In this document: positions 1 through 8,052 of the stretch, in pieces
Layout of the letters: each line of letters opens with the position of its first letter
Numbering within the stretch: the stretch's first letter is position 1
NCBI RefSeq assembly: GCF_025447595.1
Contig: NZ_JAOEJU010000022.1
Coordinates: forward strand, 1-64,000
Origin: Pseudomonas koreensis
GTDB taxonomy: Bacteria > Pseudomonadota > Gammaproteobacteria > Pseudomonadales > Pseudomonadaceae
Direction of reading: 5' to 3'
Length of the DNA stretch: 64,000 nucleotides
Notes under the pieces: generated by a model
Database searches by the model: none
What the model was told of the DNA's origin: nothing
Seen by the model: the letters and a program-made list of their open reading frames with translations, nothing else
Made by a program: the position numbers and the translations under genes

Positions 1-1831
1 AAGCCCGCAACGTCGCCTGCAAGTTCTCCACCCCTTCCTGGTTCAGCGTGTTGATCTCGTTGATATCAACGTTGATCGACTCGACCACCGCCGTCTGCTC
101 TTCCGTCGCGGTCGCTACCGACTGATTCATGCCGTCGATCTCGCCGATACGCTGGGTCACGCTGCCCAGGCGTTCGCCGGCCTGGTTGGCGATGCCGACG
201 CTGCTTTCGCTCTCACGCTGGCTCTCGGTCATGATGCCGACCGCCTGACGCGCGCCGACTTGCAGCTCTTCAATCATTTTCTGCACTTGCTGCGCCGAGT
301 CCTGGGTGCGGTGCGCCAGGTTGCGGACTTCGTCGGCGACCACGGCGAAACCGCGACCGGCTTCACCGGCACGGGCCGCTTCGATGGCCGCGTTGAGGGC
401 CAGCAGGTTGGTCTGCTGGGAGATGCTGGTGATCACTTCCAGAATCTGCCCGATGTTCACGGTGTTGCTGTTCAGGGTTTCGATGTTGCCGCAGGAGTCG
501 CTGATCTTCGCCGACAGTTGCTGCATCGCGTGGATGGTCTTATCCACAACCTGCTGGCCGTCTTCGGCCAGGCTGCGCGCATCGCTGGAATGTTGCGAGG
601 CGAGGGCGGCGTTCTGGGCGATTTCCTGAGCGGCGGCGCCGAGCTGATTGATCGCGGCGGCCACGCTGTTGGTGCGCGAGGCCTGCTGGTCGGAGTTGAA
701 CATCGACGAGTTCGACGCCGCGACCACGCGCAGGGCGACTTCGTTGACCTGTCCGGTGGCCGACGACACCTCGCGGATCGAGGTATGGATGCGCTCGACG
801 AAACGGTTGAACGACAGCCCCAGCGCGCCGAATTCATCGTGGCCGTGGATGGTCAGGCGTTTGGTCAGGTCACCTTCGCCTTCGGCGATGTCGTGCATGG
901 CGCGGCCCATGGTCAGCAGCGGCTGCATCAGCACACGGATCAGCATGCCGAGCAGGGCGATGATGATGACTACGGCGATGACCATGGCGATCAGCGCCGA
1001 GGTGCGGAACTCGCTGAGCATCGAGAACGCGGTGTCCTTGTCCAGCACCAGCGCCACGTACCAGTCGGCCGACGGCACGCCGTTGACGTGGGTGAAGGAA
1101 ATCAATTGGGTCTTGCCATCGAATTCGACTTCCTTCAGGCCCGGGCTGACTTTCGGCGCGCCGTTGGGATAGGCCTCGGCGAGGGTCTTGAGCACCAGCT
1201 TGCTGTCCGGGTGGATCAGGATTTTGCCGTCGGCACTGACGATGAACGCGTGGCCGTGGCCGCCGAAGTTCAGCGAGTTGATGATCGCGCTGACGCTCGA
1301 CAGATCAATGTCGGCACCGGCCACACCGATCATCTGGCCCTGGCGCTGCACCGGGGTGGCAACGGTGATCACCAGTTTGCCCGACGAGGCGGCGATGTAC
1401 GGTTCGGTGACGATGGTCTGTTGCGCAGCGTTGGCTGCCTTGTACCAGCCACGGGCGCGCGGGTCGTAATCCGGCGCGCGGTTGCCGGCCGGAACCGAGA
1501 ACATCACGCCGTCGGCACCGCCGAAGTAGCTGAGCTGGAAATTGCCGGTGTAGGCGGGCAGGTCGATGATGCGTTTGAGGCTGGCCGGGGCGTTGCCGTC
1601 GACGACAACCTGTTGCGCCATCGATTGCAGCAACTGGATGCGGCTTTCCAGCCAGGTCTGGATGTTGCTGGTGGTCAGGCTGCCCAGTTCCTGCATCGAC
1701 GATTCGGTGCTGCTTTGCAGGGCTTCGCGCTGGCGATAGTCGTTGAACAAAATGAAACAGGCGAACGCAACGGCCACCACGAGGGCGGCAGCCAACAAGA
1801 TCTTGTGGCTGAATTTCATGTTTCTGGTCAT
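1..1831 (-). CDS. Methyl-accepting chemotaxis protein, dCACHE amino-acid sensor (PctA-like), 3' end outside window
   Basis: Inner-membrane chemoreceptor that signals to CheA/CheW; its C-terminus lies beyond the window start. From the ATG at 1831 the order is TM1 (about residues 10-30), a periplasmic double-CACHE domain to about 275, TM2, HAMP, and the signalling hairpin with the conserved EAARAGEAGRGFAVVADEVR core. The ligand domain carries the dCACHE amino-acid signature: Tyr122, Arg127, Trp129, Tyr130, Tyr145 and Asp174, spaced as in PctA. It therefore most likely senses L-amino acids (inference from motif). I chose 1831 over the ATG at 1819 because the family normally has a few residues before the KFSHKILLA segment. 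The Shine-Dalgarno is weak for either start. Confidence 0.9.
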   Translation of the reverse strand, partial: MTRNMKFSHKILLAAALVVAVAFACFILFNDYRQREALQSSTESSMQELGSLTTSNIQTWLESRIQLLQSMAQQVVVDGNAPASLKRIIDLPAYTGNFQLSYFGGADGVMFSVPAGNRAPDYDPRARGWYKAANAAQQTIVTEPYIAASSGKLVITVATPVQRQGQMIGVAGADIDLSSVSAIINSLNFGGHGHAFIVSADGKILIHPDSKLVLKTLAEAYPNGAPKVSPGLKEVEFDGKTQLISFTHVNGVPSADWYVALVLDKDTAFSMLSEFRTSALIAMVIAVVIIIALLGMLIRVLMQPLLTMGRAMHDIAEGEGDLTKRLTIHGHDEFGALGLSFNRFVERIHTSIREVSSATGQVNEVALRVVAASNSSMFNSDQQASRTNSVAAAINQLGAAAQEIAQNAALASQHSSDARSLAEDGQQVVDKTIHAMQQLSAKISDSCGNIETLNSNTVNIGQILEVITSISQQTNLLALNAAIEAARAGEAGRGFAVVADEVRNLAHRTQDSAQQVQKMIEELQVGARQAVGIMTESQRESESSVGIANQAGERLGSVTQRIGEIDGMNQSVATATEEQTAVVESINVDINEINTLNQEGVENLQATLRA

Positions 1832-1883
1832 TAAGTGAGCTACCGCGAAGGGGCTGGTCAAGAAAGGGCGGCAATTTGCCACA

Positions 1884-1911
1884 CTATCGGGCTTTGCGCT
1901 GCTCTTATTTC
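1884..1911 (-). promoter_or_regulatory. Possible FliA (sigma-28) promoter of the chemoreceptor gene
   Basis: On the minus strand an element CCCGATAG (1884-1891) resembles the sigma-28 -10 box GCCGATAA, with a GAAA at 1908-1911 near the expected -35 distance. Chemoreceptor genes in Pseudomonas are often FliA dependent. The match is imperfect and the -35 is offset by about one base, so this is tentative. Confidence 0.3.
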
Positions 1912-2113
1912 GACCGCTGCGCGCCAAAGATTAGGCGCCTTTTGCGAAATGCGACGAAATGCTCAATAGCCTTACAAACTGTCTGATTTACCGGCGAAAG
2001 CCGGACGAGCGGGCTAACAAATAGCCAGCCTCCCAGGGAACCAGACAGGGGTTTTCTCTTCTAAGCTTCTGGTTGGCGCCATGCCTTCCCCCTTCCGCTC
2101 CAGGAGTTACACC

Positions 2114-2368
2114 ATGTCGCTGCGATCTATCGCCCTGCTGTCGTTTTGCGTGCTGTTGGCCGCATGCAGCAAGGTCAATCAGGAAAACTACTCGAAGCTT
2201 TCGACCGGCATGGCCAAGGCCGAAGTGGAGACGCTGCTCGGCAAGCCCACTGATTGCTCGGGCGCGCTCGGCATGTCCAGTTGCACCTGGGGCGACAAGA
2301 ACAGCTTTATCAGCGTGCAATACGCCGGTGACAAAGTGCTGATGTTTTCCGGCCAAGGCCTGAAGTAA
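2114..2368 (+). CDS. Small BamE/SmpA-like lipoprotein
   Basis: An 84-residue predicted lipoprotein. The ATG at 2114 follows a clear AGGAG at 2102-2106. The signal peptide ends in a lipobox, LLAAC, with Cys at about residue 18. The mature part has a short BamE/SmpA-like pattern (STGMAKAEVETLLGKP, then a Cys...SCTWGD segment), suggesting a small alpha-beta fold in the envelope. An in-frame upstream ATG at 2081 would bury the lipobox inside the protein, so 2114 is preferred. It sits 30 bp before the lipocalin gene on the same strand and is probably co-transcribed with it. The exact role is unknown. Confidence 0.85.
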   Translation: MSLRSIALLSFCVLLAACSKVNQENYSKLSTGMAKAEVETLLGKPTDCSGALGMSSCTWGDKNSFISVQYAGDKVLMFSGQGLK

Positions 2369-2398
2369 ACCGGGGCCACGCGCCCACGGAGAAGAAAA

Positions 2399-2968
2399 AT
2401 GAAGCGGTTATTGCTTATCCTTTTCGCCGGCCTGGTATTGGCCGGCTGCGCCACGTCCGGTGAAGATCCGCTGGCGCCGAAGACGGTCAACAGTGTCAAT
2501 CTCAAGCGTTACCAGGGCACCTGGTACGAGCTGGCGCGTCTGCCGATGTATTTCCAGCGCAATTGCGCGCAATCCGAAGCCCGCTACACCCTCAAGCCCG
2601 ATGGCAATGTCGGGGTGTACAACCGCTGCCTGACGGCGGACTGGCAGTGGGAAGAAGTCAAAGGCACGGCTTATCCACAGGTGCCGGGCAAGACCGACAA
2701 ACTGTGGGTCGAGTTCGATACCTGGTTTTCGCGTCTGATTCCGGGTGCGGCGAAGGGTCAATACTGGGTGCTGTACGTCAGCGATGACTACAAGACCGCC
2801 CTCGTGGGCGACCCGAGTCGCCGCTATCTGTGGCTGCTGTCCCGCACGCCGACCGTCAACGGTGTGGTGCGTGAGGAACTGCTGAGCAAGGCGCGTCAGC
2901 AGGGTTACGACACCACGCGCCTGATCTGGCGCACGTCGGATCAGCAGATGGCCAAGACGTCCAACTGA
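2399..2968 (+). CDS. blc: Outer-membrane lipoprotein, bacterial lipocalin Blc family
   Basis: A 189-residue lipocalin with an N-terminal lipoprotein signal (LVLAGCA, Cys at about residue 17). The lipocalin signature is visible: YQGTWYELARLP near residue 40, then the CLTADWQWEEVKG strand and a late YLWLLSRTP motif. Bacterial lipocalins are anchored to the inner face of the outer membrane and bind fatty acids or lysophospholipids. The length is typical of the Blc family. It follows the small lipoprotein gene by 30 bp and ends at a strong bidirectional terminator. Family assignment is secure; the ligand is inferred from the family. Confidence 0.93.
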   Translation: MKRLLLILFAGLVLAGCATSGEDPLAPKTVNSVNLKRYQGTWYELARLPMYFQRNCAQSEARYTLKPDGNVGVYNRCLTADWQWEEVKGTAYPQVPGKTDKLWVEFDTWFSRLIPGAAKGQYWVLYVSDDYKTALVGDPSRRYLWLLSRTPTVNGVVREELLSKARQQGYDTTRLIWRTSDQQMAKTSN

Positions 2969-2975
2969 CGCGCAA

Positions 2976-3014
2976 CAAAAAACCTGTGGAGGTCACCCTC
3001 CACAGGTTTTTTTG
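2976..3014. terminator. Bidirectional rho-independent terminator between lipocalin gene and hutF
   Basis: A perfect 12-bp stem AACCTGTGGAGG/CCTCCACAGGTT (2981-2992 and 2997-3008) with a TCAC loop is flanked by an A-run on the left and a T-run on the right. It can therefore stop the lipocalin transcript on plus and hutF on minus. Confidence 0.93.
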
Positions 3015-3016
3015 TG

Positions 3017-4381
3017 TCAGCCCAAAAGTTCTCGCAGAACCTGGGTGAAGGCGCGATTGCTGTCCTCCTCCCCGGCATGTCGCCCCTCGCGAACGACCCA
3101 CTGACCGTTGACCAGCACATCGCGCACCTGGCGATCGCCACCGGCAAACAGCCAGCGATTGAGGATCCCGTCACCGCTGGCCGTGGCCAGATACGGATCG
3201 CTGCCATCGAGCACAATCCAGTCGGCACGCTTGCCGACTTCCAGTGCGCCGATCGGCTGGCCCAGCGCCTGAGCGCCACCGTCCAGTGCCGCGTCATACA
3301 GCGTACGGCCAACCATCGGCTGATCCGCGCCATACAAGCGATTGCGCCGCTGATCGCGCAGGCGCTGGCCGTATTCCAGCCAACGCAATTCTTCCACCAC
3401 GCTCAACGACACATGGCTGTCGGAGCCGATGCCCATGCGCCCACCCTGAGCGAGGAAATCCACCGCCGGGAAAATCCCGTCGCCGAGGTTGGCCTCGGTG
3501 GTCAGGCACAGGCCGGCGATGGCGCGACTCTTGGCCATCAGCGTGACTTCTTCCGGATTGGCATGGGTCGCGTGGACCAGGCACCAGCGCTGATCGACTT
3601 CGGTGTTTTCGTACAGCCATTGCAGCGGACGACGACCGCTCCAGCTCAGGCAGTCGTCGACTTCCTTCTGCTGTTCGGCGATGTGGATGTGCACCGGGCA
3701 TTGCTTGTCGCTGGCTGCCAGTACTTCGCTGATCTGCTGTGGCGTGACTGCGCGCAACGAGTGGAAGCACAGACCGAGCGACTGCGCCTTTTGCTGCGTC
3801 AGCAGTGGTTGCAGACGTGATTGCAGCTTCAGGTAGTTTTCGGTGCTGTTGATGAAACGGCGCTGGCCTTCGTTCGGCGTCTGGCCGCCGAAACCGCTGT
3901 GGCTGTAGAGCACGGGCAGCAATGTCAGACCGATGCCGGCGGAGCTGGCCGCCTGGCTGATGCGCAATGCCAGCTCGGCCGGGTCGGCGTACGGCTGGCC
4001 GTTGTTATCGTGGTGGACGTAATGGAATTCGGCGACCGAGGTGTAACCGGCCTTGAGCATTTCGATGTACAGCTGACGGGCAATTACACCGAGCTGGTCG
4101 GGGCTGATTTTTCCGACGAGTCGGTACATCAGATCGCGCCAGGTCCAGAAACTGTCGTTGGGATTGCCGGCCACTTCCGCAAGTCCCGCCATCGCTCGCT
4201 GGAACGCGTGGGAGTGCAGATTCGGCATCCCCGGCAGCAGCGGACCGCTCAACCGTTCGGCGCCGTCTGCGGTGGAATCGGCCTGGATGCGGGTCAATAC
4301 GCCATCGGCGCTGACCTCAAGACGTACATTGTTGGCCCATCCGTTAGGCAGCAGCGCGCGTTCGGCAAAGAAGGCGGACAT
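3017..4381 (-). CDS. hutF: Formimidoylglutamate deiminase
   Basis: A 454-residue amidohydrolase that converts N-formimino-L-glutamate to N-formyl-L-glutamate plus ammonia, the fourth step of the five-step Pseudomonas histidine pathway. The metal-binding HSH (about residues 56-58, in LPGMPNLHSHAFQR) and later conserved His/Asp residues (HIHIAEQ, GSDSHV) fit the cytosolic HutF family, as does the length. It is transcribed divergently from hutCD across a roughly 107-bp gap holding a HutC-type operator, and HutG downstream in the main operon finishes the pathway. The start ATG at 4381 agrees with the usual HutF N-terminus. Confidence 0.96.
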   Translation of the reverse strand: MSAFFAERALLPNGWANNVRLEVSADGVLTRIQADSTADGAERLSGPLLPGMPNLHSHAFQRAMAGLAEVAGNPNDSFWTWRDLMYRLVGKISPDQLGVIARQLYIEMLKAGYTSVAEFHYVHHDNNGQPYADPAELALRISQAASSAGIGLTLLPVLYSHSGFGGQTPNEGQRRFINSTENYLKLQSRLQPLLTQQKAQSLGLCFHSLRAVTPQQISEVLAASDKQCPVHIHIAEQQKEVDDCLSWSGRRPLQWLYENTEVDQRWCLVHATHANPEEVTLMAKSRAIAGLCLTTEANLGDGIFPAVDFLAQGGRMGIGSDSHVSLSVVEELRWLEYGQRLRDQRRNRLYGADQPMVGRTLYDAALDGGAQALGQPIGALEVGKRADWIVLDGSDPYLATASGDGILNRWLFAGGDRQVRDVLVNGQWVVREGRHAGEEDSNRAFTQVLRELLG

Positions 4382-4407
4382 GGTTCAGCACCCCATCGTG
4401 TGTTATT

Positions 4408-4417
4408 TGTATATACA
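4408..4417. promoter_or_regulatory. HutC operator between hutF and hutC
   Basis: The palindrome TGTATATACA matches the HutC recognition pattern TGTA-N2-TACA. It lies 27 bp before the hutF start and about 70 bp before hutC, so it can control hutF and autoregulate hutC. On the minus strand a sigma-70-like TTTACC, 17-bp spacer and TATATG overlaps it, which would put the hutF promoter under direct steric repression. Confidence 0.75.
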
Positions 4418-4488
4418 TATACAGACGTTTGCCTGCCCGGTAAACTCCGGCAAGCTAGCAACTTTCATCCAATGAACAGGGATCCACC

Positions 4489-5238
4489 GTGCCGACTCCG
4501 CCTCCAGTCTCCCCGTTGGCCGCGAACATGGGCGACAGTCCGGCGCCCTTGTACGCCCGCGTCAAACAGATGATCACCCAGCAGATCGATAGCGGTAACT
4601 GGCCGCCGCATTACCGCGTGCCGTCGGAAAGCGAGCTGGTCAGCCAGTTGGGCTTCAGCCGCATGACCATCAATCGCGCGCTGCGGGAAATGACCGCCGA
4701 TGGTCTGCTGGTGCGCATGCAAGGCGTCGGCACTTTTGTCGCCGAACCGAAGAGCCAGTCCGCGCTGTTCGAAGTGCACAACATCGCCGACGAAATCGCC
4801 TCCCGTGGCCATCGCCACACCTGTCAGGTAATCACCCTTGAAGAAGAGGCCGCCGGTTCCGAGCGCGCGCTGGCGCTGGACATGCGCGAAGGGCAGAAGG
4901 TCTTTCACTCGCTGATCGTGCATTACGAAAACGACATTCCGGTGCAAATCGAAGACCGCTTCGTCAACGCGCTGGTCGCCCCGGAATACCTCAAGCAGGA
5001 CTTCACCCTGCAAACGCCTTACGCCTATCTGAACCAGGTCGCACCGTTGACCGAAGGCGAGCATGTGGTCGAAGCGATCCTCGCCGAAGCGTCCGAATGC
5101 AAATTGCTGCAGATCGAAAAAGGCGAGCCGTGCCTGCTGATCCGCCGCCGCACGTGGTCGGGTCGTCAGCCGGTAACGGCGGCGCGCCTGATTCACCCCG
5201 GTTCCCGTCATCGTCTGGAAGGTCGGTTTCATAAATGA
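4489..5238 (+). CDS. hutC: Histidine-utilisation repressor, GntR/HutC family
   Basis: A 249-residue transcription factor with a GntR winged helix (about residues 20-85, including the VPSESELVSQLGFSRMTINRA recognition region) and a C-terminal UTRA effector domain. HutC represses the hut genes and is released by urocanate (family knowledge). The start is the GTG at 4489, 7 bp after a CAGGGA element. An in-frame ATG at 4528 would remove only the unstructured proline-rich N-terminus and is an alternative. It overlaps hutD by 4 bp (ATGA), so the two are translationally coupled, and it is divergent from hutF. Confidence 0.95.
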   Translation: MPTPPPVSPLAANMGDSPAPLYARVKQMITQQIDSGNWPPHYRVPSESELVSQLGFSRMTINRALREMTADGLLVRMQGVGTFVAEPKSQSALFEVHNIADEIASRGHRHTCQVITLEEEAAGSERALALDMREGQKVFHSLIVHYENDIPVQIEDRFVNALVAPEYLKQDFTLQTPYAYLNQVAPLTEGEHVVEAILAEASECKLLQIEKGEPCLLIRRRTWSGRQPVTAARLIHPGSRHRLEGRFHK

Positions 5239-5804
5239 AAGAGTTGAAGGTATTACGCGCCGAAGGCTACCCGCGCATGCCGTGGAAAAACGGCGGCGGC
5301 AGCACCGAGGAAATCACCCGTGACGCCGGCGCCGGCCTCGACGGTTTTGGCTGGCGCCTGTCGATTGCCGACATCGCCGAATCCGGCGGCTTCTCGACTT
5401 TCGCCGGTTACCAGCGGGTTATCACGGTATTGCAGGGCGACGGTATGACCCTGTGTGTCGACGGTGACGATACCCGGCCGTTGTTACCCCTCGACCCGTT
5501 TGCCTTCAGCGGCGAGAGCCAGGTGTCCTGCACCTTGCTCGGTGGCGCAATCCGCGACTTCAACCTGATCTACTCGCCCCAGCGTTACAGCGCACGCCTG
5601 CAATGGCTGGACGGCGAGCAGCGGTTTTTCAGTTCGGCGAATACCGTGCTGGTCTTCAGTGTCAGCGAACGGCTGGAGGTCACGGTCGGTGACAGCGCAT
5701 CGCAACTCGGCCGCCATGACTGCCTGCAACTGGACGGTAACACCGGGCTGACCGAGATCGCCGTCAATGCCGGCTGCTGTGTGATCGAACTGTCCCCACG
5801 CTGA
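5235..5804 (+). CDS. hutD: HutD family protein
   Basis: A 189-residue HutD protein with a cupin-like fold, recognised by the YPRMPWKNGGGSTEEI segment at about residues 13-28 and the ISIAD-type strands following. HutD is widely conserved with hut genes. In P. fluorescens it is known to affect the fine control of hut expression, perhaps by binding a pathway intermediate such as formylglutamate, but its molecular role is not settled. The start ATG overlaps the hutC stop. A strong terminator follows 30 bp after the stop, so hutCD is a two-gene unit separate from hutU. Confidence 0.93.
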   Translation: MKELKVLRAEGYPRMPWKNGGGSTEEITRDAGAGLDGFGWRLSIADIAESGGFSTFAGYQRVITVLQGDGMTLCVDGDDTRPLLPLDPFAFSGESQVSCTLLGGAIRDFNLIYSPQRYSARLQWLDGEQRFFSSANTVLVFSVSERLEVTVGDSASQLGRHDCLQLDGNTGLTEIAVNAGCCVIELSPR

Positions 5805-5834
5805 TTCCTTCACACGCTTTGCGTGGGAACGATC

Positions 5835-5870
5835 AAAAAACCGCTGCTTTCAAAGCAGCGGTTTTTTTTC
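5835..5870 (+). terminator. Terminator after hutD
   Basis: A 9-bp stem CCGCTGCTT/AAGCAGCGG with a TCA loop spans 5841-5861, preceded by six A and followed by eight T. It separates hutCD from the hutU promoter region. Confidence 0.92.
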
Positions 5871-5899
5871 GTCCCGACGTTCCCGAAATGCGCACCAAC

Positions 5900-5947
5900 T
5901 TGTTACCGAACGCCCCAGCGTGGCGCAAAACCACGCTTTCGTAACAA
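5900..5947. promoter_or_regulatory. Candidate activator binding region (nested inverted repeats) upstream of hutU
   Basis: Two nested dyads lie 140-190 bp before the predicted hutU start site. The outer one is TTGTTAC (5900-5906) with its exact complement GTAACAA (5941-5947); the inner one is AGCGTGG/CCACGCT (5917-5937). A half site GCACCAA at 5892-5898 resembles part of an NtrC box. The position is right for an enhancer of a sigma-54 promoter, and TGTTAC/GTAACA arms resemble what I recall of CbrB sites. The rest of this 420-bp gene-free gap holds only the terminator above, the promoter and operator below, and no open frame with gene character. Confidence 0.5.
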
Positions 5948-6059
5948 CCTCTCGCTACCCTCAATCCACCCCGCGAAAAATTTCATGAACGCCAGAGCCC
6001 TTGATTCAGGCGCTCTCCAGCCCTGTCTGGGATTTTTGTTGAACGACCCTCCAACAAGT

Positions 6060-6074
6060 TGGCCGCTCGATTGC
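6060..6074 (+). promoter_or_regulatory. Sigma-54 promoter of the hutU operon
   Basis: TGGC (6060-6063) and TTGC (6071-6074) match the -24/-12 consensus TGGCNNN-N4-TTGC with exact spacing. This predicts a start site near 6086, 140 bp before the hutU GTG. hutU in pseudomonads is known to be RpoN dependent, through CbrB and NtrC. Confidence 0.85.
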
Positions 6075-6079
6075 ATATG

Positions 6080-6093
6080 CTTGTATGTACAAG
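6080..6093. promoter_or_regulatory. HutC operator at the hutU start site
   Basis: The 14-bp imperfect palindrome CTTGTATGTACAAG contains TGTA-N2-TACA at 6082-6091. It lies just downstream of the -12 box and covers the predicted start site, ideal for blocking open complex formation by sigma-54 polymerase. Confidence 0.85.
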
Positions 6094-6225
6094 TAAAGAC
6101 GTATGCGTATGAGTCGACAGAGACTCTCCGCAGCGTCCACTGATTCGCTTGTCGCGCACTGATGCGCACAGGCTGCTTGCCCACTGCCAGGGTTGGTTTG
6201 AATTGATCGCTGAGGAGTCTTTTTC

Positions 6226-7908
6226 GTGACTGACAACAAAACCACTAAGTTTCGTGACGTCGAAATCCGTGCCGCACGTGGCAACAAGCTGACCGCCAAG
6301 AGCTGGCTGACCGAAGCGCCGCTGCGCATGCTGATGAACAACCTCGACCCGGAAGTCGCCGAGAACCCGAAAGAGCTGGTGGTCTACGGTGGCATCGGCC
6401 GCGCTGCGCGTAACTGGGAGTGCTACGACAAGATCGTCGAGAGCCTGACCAACCTCAACGAAGACGAAACCCTGCTGGTGCAATCGGGCAAGCCGGTCGG
6501 CGTGTTCAAGACCCACAGCAACGCCCCGCGCGTGCTGATCGCCAACTCCAACCTGGTGCCGCACTGGGCGACCTGGGAACACTTCAACGAACTCGACGCC
6601 AAAGGCCTGGCCATGTACGGCCAGATGACCGCCGGCAGCTGGATCTACATCGGCAGCCAGGGCATCGTCCAGGGCACTTACGAAACCTTCGTTGAAGCCG
6701 GTCGCCAGCACTACAACGACAACCTCACCGGCAAGTGGGTACTGACCGCCGGCCTCGGCGGCATGGGCGGCGCGCAGCCACTGGCCGCGACCCTCGCCGG
6801 TGCCTGCTCGCTGAACATCGAATGCCAGCAGATCAGCATCGATTTCCGCCTCAAGACCCGCTACGTCGACGAGCAGGCCAAAGACCTTGACGACGCGCTG
6901 GCCCGCATCGCCAAATACACCTCCGAAGGCAAGGCTGTTTCCATCGCCCTGTGCGGCAACGCCGCTGAAATCCTTCCGGAACTGGTCAAGCGCGGCGTGC
7001 GCCCGGACATGGTCACCGACCAGACCAGCGCCCACGACCCGCTCAACGGTTACCTGCCGGCCGGCTGGACCTGGGACGAATACCGCGCCCGCGCCAAGAC
7101 AGAGCCAGCCGCTGTGGTCAAGGCCGCCAAGCAATCGATGGCCGTTCACGTCAAAGCCATGCTCGACTTCCAGAAGATGGGCGTGCCGACCTTCGACTAC
7201 GGCAACAACATCCGTCAGATGGCTCAGGAAGAAGGCGTCGAAAACGCATTCGATTTCCCTGGCTTCGTACCGGCCTACATCCGTCCGCTGTTCTGCCGTG
7301 GCATCGGCCCGTTCCGCTGGGCTGCGCTGTCCGGTGATCCGCAGGACATCTACAAGACCGACGCCAAGGTCAAAGAACTGATCCCGGACGACGCCCACCT
7401 GCACAACTGGCTGGACATGGCGCGCGAGCGCATCAGCTTCCAGGGTCTGCCGGCGCGTATCTGCTGGGTCGGCCTGGGCCTGCGCGCCAAGCTCGGTCTG
7501 GCGTTCAACGAAATGGTGCGCAGCGGCGAGCTGTCGGCTCCGATCGTGATCGGTCGCGACCACCTCGACTCCGGCTCGGTTTCCAGCCCGAACCGTGAGA
7601 CCGAATCGATGCAGGACGGCTCCGATGCAGTTTCCGACTGGCCGCTGCTCAACGCACTGCTGAACACCGCGAGCGGTGCGACCTGGGTGTCCCTGCACCA
7701 CGGCGGTGGCGTCGGCATGGGCTTCTCCCAGCACTCGGGCATGGTGATTGTCTGCGACGGTACTGACGAAGCGGCCGAGCGTATTGCTCGCGTGCTGCAC
7801 AACGACCCGGGCACCGGCGTCATGCGTCACGCCGATGCCGGTTACCAGATCGCCATCGACTGCGCCAAGGAACAAGGGCTGAACCTGCCGATGATCACCG
7901 GCAAGTAA
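6226..7908 (+). CDS. hutU: Urocanate hydratase (urocanase)
   Basis: A 560-residue NAD+-dependent enzyme converting urocanate to imidazolone propionate, step two of histidine breakdown. The dinucleotide-binding GLGGMGGAQ is at about 176-184, and the conserved FCRGIGPFRW segment near the active-site Cys is present near 360. The length is typical. The start is the GTG at 6226, 7 bp after TGAGGAGT, giving the usual N-terminus MTDNKTTKFRDVEIR. It is the first gene of the long hut unit. The codons just after the start (ACAACAAAACC) are A-rich and resemble an Hfq/Crc catabolite-repression site. Confidence 0.97.
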   Translation: MTDNKTTKFRDVEIRAARGNKLTAKSWLTEAPLRMLMNNLDPEVAENPKELVVYGGIGRAARNWECYDKIVESLTNLNEDETLLVQSGKPVGVFKTHSNAPRVLIANSNLVPHWATWEHFNELDAKGLAMYGQMTAGSWIYIGSQGIVQGTYETFVEAGRQHYNDNLTGKWVLTAGLGGMGGAQPLAATLAGACSLNIECQQISIDFRLKTRYVDEQAKDLDDALARIAKYTSEGKAVSIALCGNAAEILPELVKRGVRPDMVTDQTSAHDPLNGYLPAGWTWDEYRARAKTEPAAVVKAAKQSMAVHVKAMLDFQKMGVPTFDYGNNIRQMAQEEGVENAFDFPGFVPAYIRPLFCRGIGPFRWAALSGDPQDIYKTDAKVKELIPDDAHLHNWLDMARERISFQGLPARICWVGLGLRAKLGLAFNEMVRSGELSAPIVIGRDHLDSGSVSSPNRETESMQDGSDAVSDWPLLNALLNTASGATWVSLHHGGGVGMGFSQHSGMVIVCDGTDEAAERIARVLHNDPGTGVMRHADAGYQIAIDCAKEQGLNLPMITGK

Positions 7909-7918
7909 TGCTTGCCCT

Positions 7919-8007
7919 GTAGGAGCGAGCCTGCTCGCGATAGCGGTTTGTCAGTCAACGAAAATGTTGCATGAACCGCCCTCATCGCGAGCAGGCTCAC
8001 TCCCACA
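7919..8007. repeat. REP doublet (REPIN) between hutU and the NCS1 permease gene
   Basis: Two inverted copies of the P. fluorescens REP core (AGGAGCGAGCCTGCTCGCGA and its complement) flank about 45 bp. It lies inside the hut operon and can form a long hairpin in the mRNA. Confidence 0.85.
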
Positions 8008-8052
8008 GGAACCAAAACAACAAAATCCAGAACAATCCACAGAGGTTGAATC

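Noticed and set aside
260..1834. 524-codon open frame opposite the chemoreceptor gene
   Set aside because: Antisense shadow of strong MCP coding sequence; no recognisable domain or ribosome site.
5983..7875. 630-codon antisense frame opposite hutU and its promoter
   Set aside because: It crosses the sigma-54 promoter and HutC operator and has no family similarity.
7919..8007. Possible CRISPR-like spaced repeats from the many GTGGGAGCGAGC copies
   Set aside because: Copies are inverted pairs scattered over the window, not regularly spaced direct repeats, and no cas genes are present.
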